A DNA stretch of 5,842 nucleotides from Oscillospiraceae bacterium. Its GTDB lineage: Bacteria; Bacillota; Clostridia; Oscillospirales; Acutalibacteraceae. The stretch is from positions 1 to 5,842 of the forward strand of contig JAQXMV010000156.1 of the NCBI GenBank assembly GCA_029013165.1. The letters run 5' to 3'. Positions 1-5,842 of the stretch are shown one piece after another. Numbering within the stretch: the stretch's first letter is position 1; each line of letters opens with the position of its first letter. The position numbers and the translations under genes were made by a program. The notes under the pieces were generated by a model, which saw only the letters and a list, made by a program, of their open reading frames with translations, searched no databases and was not told where the DNA came from.

Positions 1-38
1 TATTTATCAAGAACTTTAATGGTTTTATAATATTCCGA

Positions 39-707
39 TTATAACCTTTCCGCTTTTCTGATGGCTCTGACATAATAGGAGCCGTCGGCGGAAATGCCCA
101 GGGTGATGTCCATATATTTGCTGGGTTCAGGAGAGACCATGTTGCCCTGACTGTCCTGCTGCCAGTCCGTCGAAGCCAGATAGCCGACGGTGAGATAGAC
201 CGCCTTGTCCTTCTCCTCGGCTTCGATGACTTTCGGAGTGTATATGGGCGTGATGCCCGTGATGGGAATGATATAGCTTTTTTCTTTTTCGCTGTAGAGA
301 AATTCAATACCGCCGCCGTCAACACTCCGGTGATCCGGTTTGCGCTCGCCGCCGAAAAGGGAAGCGAAGCGCTCCTCTACCTCAGATTTCGGCAGAAGCA
401 TACCTTTGTCAGTGTATTCGTATTGATCCGGCTCGGGATTGTCGTCAAGAATGGACCAAAGGGTGATGGAAATGAGCTGATCCATGTCTGCCATGGTGAT
501 GTCGTCAAAGGTGTCGGGATCGTTCATGATCACCGGCGCGATGAAGGCCTCATAGGCCGCAAAACGCTGACGGTTTTTCTCGCCGGCCGAGGAACTGATT
601 TGCCGCCAGAGCTGAAGACCCAGGCTGACGGTTCCTGCCGCCGCCAGCAGCAGAACGAGGATTCCCACTGCGATATTCACGGGAGATCTTTTCTTTTTCA
701 ATGACAT
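39..707 (-). CDS. Hypothetical membrane-anchored protein, one N-terminal helix and extracytoplasmic domain
   Basis: I do not recognise this family. The chosen product is 222 residues. A basic N-terminus (KKKR) is followed by one strong hydrophobic segment at about 10-32 and then a polar domain of about 185 residues. By the positive-inside rule this gives an N-in, C-out single-pass protein. There is no cysteine anywhere, so it is not a lipoprotein and is consistent with exposure outside the membrane. The first part of the outer domain (about 45-90) looks helical. The second (about 130-222) has alternating hydrophobic residues suggesting beta strands, with repeated Ile/Thr/Tyr segments such as ITGITPIYTP. 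The start is ambiguous: a GTG at 710 directly precedes an ATG at 707. The ATG fits better because the AGG element lies five nt before it but only two nt before the GTG. The gene starts about 30 nt after proA with no terminator between, so it probably shares its transcript. Function is unknown. Confidence 0.8.
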   Translation of the reverse strand: MSLKKKRSPVNIAVGILVLLLAAAGTVSLGLQLWRQISSSAGEKNRQRFAAYEAFIAPVIMNDPDTFDDITMADMDQLISITLWSILDDNPEPDQYEYTDKGMLLPKSEVEERFASLFGGERKPDHRSVDGGGIEFLYSEKEKSYIIPITGITPIYTPKVIEAEEKDKAVYLTVGYLASTDWQQDSQGNMVSPEPSKYMDITLGISADGSYYVRAIRKAERL

Positions 708-710
708 CAC

Positions 711-716
711 CGCCTG
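711..716 (-). promoter_or_regulatory. Weak ribosome binding site that decides the start of the anchored protein
   Basis: The minus strand reads CAGGCG followed by GTGATG. The AGG core is five nt from the ATG at 707 and only two nt from the GTG at 710, which favours the ATG. The site is weaker than those of the upstream genes, so lower translation is likely. Confidence 0.45.
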
Positions 717-737
717 AAAATAGTCTTATTTTGTTGT

Positions 738-1976
738 TTATCGGATCTGGCCGTCACCGTGTATCACATATTTCACCGTTGTCAGCTCAGGCAGTCCGAG
801 AGGACCTCTCGCATGGAGCTTCTGGGTGGAAATGCCGATTTCGGCACCGAAGCCGAATTCTCCGCCGTCGGTGAAGCGGGTGGAGGCATTGACATAGACG
901 GCGGCTGCGTCCACCTCATCGGTGAATTGGCGTTGGGCACTGTAATTTTCCGTCACGATGCATTCGCTGTGACCACTGGTGTATTTCATAATATGCTCAA
1001 TGGCCTCGTCGATATCACCGACGATTTTGACGCTGATCTCGTAGTCCAGGTATTCCTTGCCGTAATCCTCCTCTGTGGCGGGGAGTACGCCGGGAAGAAT
1101 GGCGGCCGTTTCCTCGTCACCGTGAATCACAACGCTTTTTTCGTCCAGCCTTGCCTTGATCAGCGGAAGAACCTCTTTCGCGATACTTCTGTGAATGACC
1201 AGGCTTTCGCAGGCGTTGCATACCGAGGGACGGGAGGTTTTGGCGTTGAAGATAATGTCCGCCGCCATGGTGAGATCGGCGTCCTTGTCCACATAGATGT
1301 GGCAGTTGCCTGTACCGGTTTCGATGACGGGAACGCTGGCATTTTCCACACAGGAGCGAATCAGTCCTGCACCGCCGCGGGGAATCAGCACATCCACATA
1401 GCCGTTCATTTTCATCAGTGCTTCGGCGGAGGCTCTGCTTGTGTCCTCCACCAGCTGAATGCAGTCGCCGGGCAGTCCGGAGCGGGAGACTGCTTCGCGC
1501 ATGATCTCGGCCAGCTTTTGATTGGAGTGAATGGCTTCCTTGCCGCCGCGCAGAATCACGCAGTTGCCGGCTTTCAGACACAGCGCCGCCGCGTCCACGG
1601 TCACATTGGGGCGGGCCTCAAAGATGACGGCAATGACGCCCAGGGGGACGGAGACCTTTTCGATGACCAGTCCGTTGGGCCTCTTTTCGCCGCTGAGGAT
1701 TCGGCCGCAGGGGTCGCTGAGCTTGGTGATCTGCCGGACAGAGTCTGCGATGGCTAATATTCGTGTTTCGCTGAGACTGAGCCTGTCGATCATACTCGGG
1801 CTCATGCCCTTTTCTTTTGCCGCGGCGATGTCGATCTCGTTGGCCGCGATTATGTATGCTGTTTTTGCTTCGAGAGCGTCGGCGATGGCAAGGAGGGCTT
1901 TGTCCTTTTCACCTGAGGAGGCTGTCATGAGTTTTCGCTGAGCCGATTTGGCTCTTTTACCCAATTCTGTCAACAT
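738..1976 (-). CDS. proA: Gamma-glutamyl phosphate reductase (glutamate-5-semialdehyde dehydrogenase)
   Basis: This cytoplasmic aldehyde-dehydrogenase-superfamily enzyme uses NADPH to reduce gamma-glutamyl phosphate to glutamate-5-semialdehyde, the second step of proline synthesis. The product cyclises spontaneously to pyrroline-5-carboxylate. The 412-residue length is typical of ProA. Visible landmarks are PLGVIAVIFEARPNVT (111-126), the cofactor-region segment LIPRGGAGL (197-205), ETGTGNCHIYVD (219-230) and the catalytic segment RPSVCNACE (249-257), with nucleophile Cys253. Near the C-terminus lies the family signature region from about 362 to 400 (VNASTRFTDGG, FGAEIGIS, HARGPLGL). The ATG at 1976 is preceded by GAGG with an eight-nt spacer, 12 nt after the proB stop, so the pair should be co-translated. 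ProC, needed for the last step, is not in the window. All key residues are present, so I expect a working enzyme. Confidence 0.98.
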   Translation of the reverse strand: MLTELGKRAKSAQRKLMTASSGEKDKALLAIADALEAKTAYIIAANEIDIAAAKEKGMSPSMIDRLSLSETRILAIADSVRQITKLSDPCGRILSGEKRPNGLVIEKVSVPLGVIAVIFEARPNVTVDAAALCLKAGNCVILRGGKEAIHSNQKLAEIMREAVSRSGLPGDCIQLVEDTSRASAEALMKMNGYVDVLIPRGGAGLIRSCVENASVPVIETGTGNCHIYVDKDADLTMAADIIFNAKTSRPSVCNACESLVIHRSIAKEVLPLIKARLDEKSVVIHGDEETAAILPGVLPATEEDYGKEYLDYEISVKIVGDIDEAIEHIMKYTSGHSECIVTENYSAQRQFTDEVDAAAVYVNASTRFTDGGEFGFGAEIGISTQKLHARGPLGLPELTTVKYVIHGDGQIR

Positions 1977-1984
1977 GGTTTTTT

Positions 1985-1988
1985 CCTC
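1985..1988 (-). promoter_or_regulatory. Ribosome binding site of proA
   Basis: GAGG on the minus strand directly follows the proB TGA stop and lies eight nt before the proA ATG, with an A-rich spacer. It supports the proA start chosen here. Confidence 0.7.
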
Positions 1989-2774
1989 TCACTTCGCATA
2001 AAATAATGTGCCCACGCTGTGACCGTCGATGAGCTTATAAATATCCTGGGGTGCGGTACCGTTCATAACCACCGTGGGGATACCGGCTTCGACGGCGATT
2101 TCCGCGGCGTGGATCTTTGTGATCATGCCGCCTGTGCCGCGTTCACTGCCGGCTCCGCCGCACAGGGCCTTGATATCCTCTGTGATTTCCCTGACAATGG
2201 GAATCAGCCTTGCTTCCGGGTTCTCGTTGGGATTTTCCTCGAAAAGTCCGTCGATATCTGAGAGAATGATCAGCGCCTGGGCTTTGATGAGCTTGGCCAC
2301 GATGGCAGAAAGAGAATCGTTGTCGCCGTAGACGATTTCCTCCGTTGCCACGGAGTCGTTCTCGTTGATGATCGGCACGGCGCCGTATTCAAAGAGCTTT
2401 TCAAAGGTGTTTTCAAGATTCAGCCGTCTCTGTTCGTTTTCGATGTCGCTTTTTGTGATGAGAAGCTGACCGGTTTTGACACCGTTTTCGCCGAAAAATT
2501 TGTCATACATAAACATCAGCTCGCACTGGCCGACGGTGGCGGCGGCCTGTCTGCCGGGAATATCGGCAGGGCGCTCCTTGAGTCCCAGCTTGCCGACGCC
2601 CACGCCGATGGCACCGGAGGTGACGAGCACCACCTCCATGCCGGAATTGTGAAGATCCGCCAGCACACTGCACAGTTTCACCATGCGGCGTATATTGATT
2701 TTTCCGGTGGAATAAGTCAGCGTCGATGTCCCCACCTTGACAACGATCCTTTTGGCCTGAGATATGGCACTCAT
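1989..2774 (-). CDS. proB: Glutamate 5-kinase, compact form without PUA domain
   Basis: This cytoplasmic enzyme phosphorylates L-glutamate with ATP to gamma-glutamyl phosphate, the first and normally proline-inhibited step of proline synthesis. The 261 residues form one amino-acid-kinase domain. Visible motifs are VVKVGTSTL (11-19, Lys13 in the ATP/phosphoryl site), SGAIGVG (53-59), the glutamate-binding NENDSVA (137-143), YGDNDSLSA (149-157), LSDIDGLF (171-178) and the nucleotide loop GTGGMITK (213-220, Lys220). The chain stops at GTLFYAK, where longer homologues such as the 367-residue E. coli enzyme continue into a PUA domain. The domain therefore ends at a natural boundary and there is no sign of truncation by mutation. 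Such short forms are known in other Firmicutes. The ATG overlaps the peptidase stop as ATGA and is served by AAGGTG seven nt upstream. proA follows after 12 nt, and the two enzymes are expected to act together because gamma-glutamyl phosphate is unstable. Confidence 0.97.
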   Translation of the reverse strand: MSAISQAKRIVVKVGTSTLTYSTGKINIRRMVKLCSVLADLHNSGMEVVLVTSGAIGVGVGKLGLKERPADIPGRQAAATVGQCELMFMYDKFFGENGVKTGQLLITKSDIENEQRRLNLENTFEKLFEYGAVPIINENDSVATEEIVYGDNDSLSAIVAKLIKAQALIILSDIDGLFEENPNENPEARLIPIVREITEDIKALCGGAGSERGTGGMITKIHAAEIAVEAGIPTVVMNGTAPQDIYKLIDGHSVGTLFYAK

Positions 2775-4045
2775 TTTTTGTCACCTTCATTTATTTTTGA
2801 CTGGATTATTTTTTCGTATTCTTCTTTTTCCCTGACTTTTCCCACGGCGGTGAAAGACATTTCGTCAAGGATCAGATATTTTTCAGCCGCACGCCTGACC
2901 TGCGTCAGGTCGATGGCTTTGATGGCGCTGATGATCTCGTCGTCCTCGATGAAACGGGAAAGGGTCAGCAGGTTATATCCCATGGAGGAAAACTTGCTCT
3001 GAGGCTGTTCCCGGGACATGATGAGACTGGCAATGAGCTTTTCCTTTGCAATGGAGACCTGCCGTTCGGTCACGGCTCCGAGGAAGCCGGAAATGATGTC
3101 CAGCGCCTCTTCGATAGCCTGCTCCTCGGAATCCGGAGAAAGGCTCATGGAAACGGCGATATAGCCGCCGCCGAGATAGCGGCCGAGCCAGGAGTCGATG
3201 CTGTAAACCAGCCCCAGCTGTTCCCGGATGCGCTGATAGAGCATGGAGCTGGTGCCGGTGCCGAGGATAAACATACAAACCTGCAGGGCATAAAGATCCT
3301 CGTGCTCGATGCCCACACCCGGGAAGCAGAGCATGATGTGCGTCTGCTCCGTGGTCATTTTTTTCAGGGTGATGCCCTTATGAAAGGGCACATCATAGAG
3401 AGACAGGGGATTGTTCTTACATTCCATCGCCCCGAAATATTCTTTGATTTTTGCGGTCATTTTTTCTTCGTCAAAGTTTCCGCTGACGCCGATGACCATT
3501 CTCTCGGGCAGATAATTTTTCGCCATGTATTCTCTGATGTTTTCGGCAGTCAGACTGCGAAGGCTGTCTCTCTCACCGAGAATTTTCATTTCCAGGGTGG
3601 TGCCGGCGAAAAGAGCCGTTTCATTGACCTCATAGACCACATCGCCGGGGTCGTCCTCGCACATATTGATCTCTTCGAGAACGACGCCCTTTTCCGTTTC
3701 GATATCCTTGGGGTCCAGACGGGGATTGACCAGCATATCAAAAAGAATGTCGGCGGCTTTTTCGATCTGATAGTCGAGGGCTTTGGTGTAGAAAAAAGTG
3801 TATTCCTTTGTGGTATAGGCGTTGACATTGGCGCCGATCTCGTCCATGCCCTCGGCAATTTCAAAGGCGTTTCGGCTGATACTGCCCTTGAAAAGAATAT
3901 GCTCGATAAAATGGGATATTCCGCTGACGGCACTCTCCTCATAGCGTGAGCCACTGAGCACCCATACGCCCACGGTTGCGGAGCGCAGGTCACTGCGTTT
4001 GTCGGTGAATATGCGCAGAGAATTGGAGAGCGTGGTCAGTTTCAT
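2771..4045 (-). CDS. M16-family zinc metallopeptidase (insulinase/MPP-like, MlpA/YmxG type)
   Basis: This 424-residue protein belongs to peptidase family M16, whose clam-shell zinc enzymes cut peptides or unfolded segments. The N-terminal catalytic domain shows the inverted zinc motif HFIEH (His45, Glu48, His49), with Glu48 the likely base. The third zinc ligand is Glu125 in LEEINM, 76 residues after His49 as the family requires, and the extra conserved acidic residue is Glu118. The second domain keeps the GTSSMLYQRIREQLGLVYS segment (263-281), whose Arg-Tyr pair is typical of the C-terminal M16 domain. Length matches single-chain bacterial homologues of about 410-425 residues, which pair as two domains in one chain. 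There is no signal peptide, so it should be cytoplasmic. The ATG start is supported by GGGAGG six nt upstream. Its TGA stop overlaps the proB ATG. The physiological substrate is unknown; a link to the exported substrate of the neighbouring transporter is only a guess. Confidence 0.93.
   Translation of the reverse strand: MKLTTLSNSLRIFTDKRSDLRSATVGVWVLSGSRYEESAVSGISHFIEHILFKGSISRNAFEIAEGMDEIGANVNAYTTKEYTFFYTKALDYQIEKAADILFDMLVNPRLDPKDIETEKGVVLEEINMCEDDPGDVVYEVNETALFAGTTLEMKILGERDSLRSLTAENIREYMAKNYLPERMVIGVSGNFDEEKMTAKIKEYFGAMECKNNPLSLYDVPFHKGITLKKMTTEQTHIMLCFPGVGIEHEDLYALQVCMFILGTGTSSMLYQRIREQLGLVYSIDSWLGRYLGGGYIAVSMSLSPDSEEQAIEEALDIISGFLGAVTERQVSIAKEKLIASLIMSREQPQSKFSSMGYNLLTLSRFIEDDEIISAIKAIDLTQVRRAAEKYLILDEMSFTAVGKVREKEEYEKIIQSKINEGDKK
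2782..2787 (-). promoter_or_regulatory. Ribosome binding site of proB, inside the end of the peptidase gene
   Basis: AAGGTG on the minus strand lies seven nt before the proB ATG, separated by ACAAAAA, and sits wholly inside the last codons of the peptidase gene. With the ATGA stop/start overlap this points to translational coupling of proB to the peptidase. Confidence 0.7.
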
Positions 4046-4050
4046 GTTTT

Positions 4051-4057
4051 TCCTCCC
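4051..4057 (-). promoter_or_regulatory. Ribosome binding site of the M16 peptidase gene
   Basis: On the minus strand the 12 nt between the transporter stop and the peptidase ATG read GGGAGGAAAAAC. They hold a near-perfect Shine-Dalgarno core (GGAGG) six nt before the ATG. This fixes the peptidase start and leaves no room for a separate promoter. Confidence 0.8.
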
Positions 4058-5842
4058 TTAAAGTGCAAACTGTGAGTTATAGATTTCCGCATAGAAGCCC
4101 TGATTATTCATCAGATCTTCATGGGTGCCGGTTTCGACGATTCGTCCCTCGTCCATGACGAGGATCTGATCGGCACTGCGGATCGTGGAAAGGCGGTGGG
4201 CAATGACGAAGTTGGTTCTGCCCTGCATGAGGTTCTGCATGGCCTGCTGGATCTGCATTTCCGTTCTGGTGTCCACGCTGGAGGTGGCCTCGTCCAGAAT
4301 CAGGATATCCGGCGAAGCCAGAATGGCTCTGGCGATGGTGATGAGCTGTCTCTGACCGGCGGAAAGATTGATACCGTCCTCTTCCAGCAGGGTATCATAG
4401 CCGTCCGAGAGGGTCGACACGAAGTGATCGACCTTGGCGGCTTCCACGGCGCGCAGAAACTCTTCCTCGGTGGCTTCGGGGCGGGAATACAGAATGTTTT
4501 CCCGGATGGTGCCCTCAAAGAGCCAGGTATCCTGCAGCACCATGCCGAGAATATGCCGCAGATTGCTGCGGGTAATATCCTGAATATCCACACCGTCAAT
4601 GAGGATCTGTCCCGATTTGACTTCATAAAAGCGCATGAGAAGATTAACGATGGTGGTTTTGCCGGCGCCCGTGGGGCCGACGATGGCCACCAGCTCGCCT
4701 TTGCCGACGGTCAAATTGAGATTTTCCAGCAGAGGTTTATCGTCCGAATAGGAAAAGTCGACATTGCGGAATTCCACGCTGGAACCGGAGGAAATCTCCG
4801 TGACGGCGGTGTCGCTTTTTTCTTCCGGTGCTTCGATCACGGCAAAGACGCGCTCGGCGCTTGCCAGTGAGGACTGCAGGTTGTTGGCAATATTGCTCAG
4901 GTCAACGATGGGCTGCATGAACATCTTGGTGTAGGCCATGAAAACAGTGATAGCGCCGACGCTTTGCTTGCCCTTAATAATAAGATAACCGCCGATGACG
5001 CAAATAACCACATAACCGGCATTGTTTGCAAAATTGATCAGGGGACTGAGAATACCCGAAAGGAACTGGGCCTTTCTTCCGGCATGGTAAAGGGACTCGT
5101 TGATTTCGTCAAACTCTTCGATAGCCGACTGCTCGTGGCCGAAGGCCTTGACGATTTTGTGTCCGGTGAACATCTCTTCGATGTGACCGTTGATATCGCC
5201 GGTGATTTTCCACTGACTGCGGAAGTAGGCCTTGGAAAAACGCAGAATGATCATGGCGACGGCCATACAGATGGGAAAGGGCATCAGGCTCGTCAGCGAA
5301 AGAGAGACGCTGTATTTGAGCATTATGGCAAAGACGCCCACAAATGTGACTACAGAGGTGATGATCTGAATCAGGTTATTCTGGAGGGTATTGTTGATGT
5401 TGTCGATGTCGTTGGTGATCCTCGAAAGGAGATCGCCTTTATTGTGGGAGTCAAAATAGGAGAGGGGAAGCACAGACAGCTTGTGGTTGAGCCGGGAGCG
5501 AAGCCCGGTGATGAGCTTCTGAACGACGCCTGCCATGATGTAATGCTGGAGAAAGCCCAGCAGGGAACTGAAAAAGTAAATGATCAGAACGGTTTTGCAG
5601 ATTCCGTAGATAGGGGAGAAATCCATGGCGCCCGAGGAGAGCTTGACTTTGATCTGAGTGTCCAGAACATTGATGATGTCGCCAAGATATCGGGGGCCGA
5701 GAATGCTGAGGTAGGCGCCGATGCAGCCGAAAATCACCGTCAGCAGAACCGGGAAAGCGTCGCCCTTGAGCAGACTCAGGAGCTTCACACCGGTTTTCAG
5801 AAAGTTTTCCGGCCTGTCCTTTTGCTGTTCATCGCTGCCGCG
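4058..5842 (-). CDS. ABC exporter half-transporter (fused membrane and ATPase domains), N-terminus cut by window edge
   Basis: This is a type IV (exporter-fold) ABC protein of the inner membrane that couples ATP hydrolysis to export of a substrate that cannot be read from the sequence. The frame stays open from the TAA at 4058-4060 to the window edge, giving 594 visible residues. The GTG at 5788 has no Shine-Dalgarno site and in-frame sequence continues upstream, so the real start lies outside. Numbered from that GTG, six hydrophobic segments lie at about 12-33, 60-83, 135-155, 160-183, 245-270 and 275-298. The ATPase domain has A-loop Tyr347, Walker A GPTGAGKT (371-378), Q-loop Gln419, signature LSAGQ (475-479), Walker B ILILDE with catalytic Glu500, D-loop SSVD and H-loop His531, so it should be active. 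Overall sequence and the LSAGQ rather than LSGGQ signature resemble the TM288/YheH-type half of heterodimeric exporters. By inference a partner half would be encoded just upstream. It ends 12 nt before the M16 peptidase gene. Confidence 0.93.
   Translation of the reverse strand, partial: RGSDEQQKDRPENFLKTGVKLLSLLKGDAFPVLLTVIFGCIGAYLSILGPRYLGDIINVLDTQIKVKLSSGAMDFSPIYGICKTVLIIYFFSSLLGFLQHYIMAGVVQKLITGLRSRLNHKLSVLPLSYFDSHNKGDLLSRITNDIDNINNTLQNNLIQIITSVVTFVGVFAIMLKYSVSLSLTSLMPFPICMAVAMIILRFSKAYFRSQWKITGDINGHIEEMFTGHKIVKAFGHEQSAIEEFDEINESLYHAGRKAQFLSGILSPLINFANNAGYVVICVIGGYLIIKGKQSVGAITVFMAYTKMFMQPIVDLSNIANNLQSSLASAERVFAVIEAPEEKSDTAVTEISSGSSVEFRNVDFSYSDDKPLLENLNLTVGKGELVAIVGPTGAGKTTIVNLLMRFYEVKSGQILIDGVDIQDITRSNLRHILGMVLQDTWLFEGTIRENILYSRPEATEEEFLRAVEAAKVDHFVSTLSDGYDTLLEEDGINLSAGQRQLITIARAILASPDILILDEATSSVDTRTEMQIQQAMQNLMQGRTNFVIAHRLSTIRSADQILVMDEGRIVETGTHEDLMNNQGFYAEIYNSQFAL

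Noticed and set aside
330..704. A 124-codon plus-strand open frame opposite the anchored protein
   Set aside because: It is also in codon register with the minus-strand gene. The minus-strand frame has a coherent anchor helix plus soluble domain and fits the operon, so it is the better choice.
759..1757. A 332-codon plus-strand open frame opposite proA
   Set aside because: It lies in exact codon register with proA, so its stops could only come from TTA, CTA or TCA codons in proA, which are rare in this gene. The encoded protein has low-complexity, shadow-like composition with no family motif, while proA is unmistakable.
2894..2909. Inverted repeat CCTGAC-CTGC-GTCAGG about 120 nt before proB, considered as an operator or attenuator for proBA
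   Set aside because: The stem is six bp, lies inside the peptidase reading frame, is not followed by a T run, and no promoter-like elements were seen nearby.
3373..3390. Perfect inverted repeat TGCCCTT-ATGA-AAGGGCA inside the peptidase gene, considered as a terminator or operator
   Set aside because: It has a seven-bp stem with a four-nt loop but no T run on either strand, and lies mid-gene in well-conserved coding sequence. It is probably chance.
3302..3949. A 215-codon plus-strand open frame opposite the M16 peptidase
   Set aside because: It is codon-register antisense to the peptidase, with no ribosome binding evidence or recognisable motif. The long length follows from avoidance of TTA, CTA and TCA in the sense gene.
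2771..4045. Reading the M16 peptidase with the ABC exporter as a peptide-maturation and export system of the bacteriocin type
   Set aside because: No precursor peptide, radical SAM enzyme or immunity gene is visible, and the peptidase resembles the widespread housekeeping MlpA/YmxG type. It is kept only as a hypothesis to test with the upstream flank.
4121..4870. A 249-codon plus-strand open frame opposite the ATPase domain of the ABC gene
   Set aside because: It has the same codon-register relation to a clear sense gene, and its Gly/His/Asp-rich translation is typical of such shadows.

Overview
The window is a stretch of bacterial chromosome in which every supportable gene lies on the minus strand, so transcription runs from high to low coordinates. 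Base composition is roughly balanced. The compact gene spacing, purine-rich Shine-Dalgarno sites, a ProB without a PUA domain, an MlpA/YmxG-type M16 peptidase and a TM288-like ABC exporter half together suggest an anaerobic Firmicute, most likely a member of the Clostridia. That placement is an inference from gene style; the sequence alone does not identify a genus.

In order of transcription the window holds five genes. (1) An ABC exporter half-transporter (5842 to 4058) is open at the window edge, so its true N-terminus is missing. (2) A cytoplasmic M16-family zinc peptidase (4045 to 2771) follows. (3) proB, glutamate 5-kinase in a compact kinase-only form, spans 2774 to 1989. (4) proA, gamma-glutamyl phosphate reductase, spans 1976 to 738. 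(5) A membrane-anchored protein of unknown function spans 707 to 39. The gaps are 12 nt, a 4-nt ATGA overlap, 12 nt and about 30 nt. No internal promoter, riboswitch, T-box or terminator fits between the genes, so they look like one co-transcribed unit that begins upstream of the window and may continue past its low-coordinate end.

ProB and ProA carry out the first two steps of proline synthesis: glutamate to gamma-glutamyl phosphate to glutamate-5-semialdehyde, which cyclises to pyrroline-5-carboxylate. The third enzyme, ProC, is not in the window. The exporter and the peptidase have no known obligatory link to proline synthesis. Their coupling to proBA, and especially the stop/start overlap between the peptidase and proB, is the most notable feature of the layout. 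No mobile element, CRISPR array, tRNA, rRNA or long repeat was seen. Nothing in the window clearly amounts to a new biological system; the best candidates for a second look are the operon arrangement and the unrecognised anchored protein at its end.
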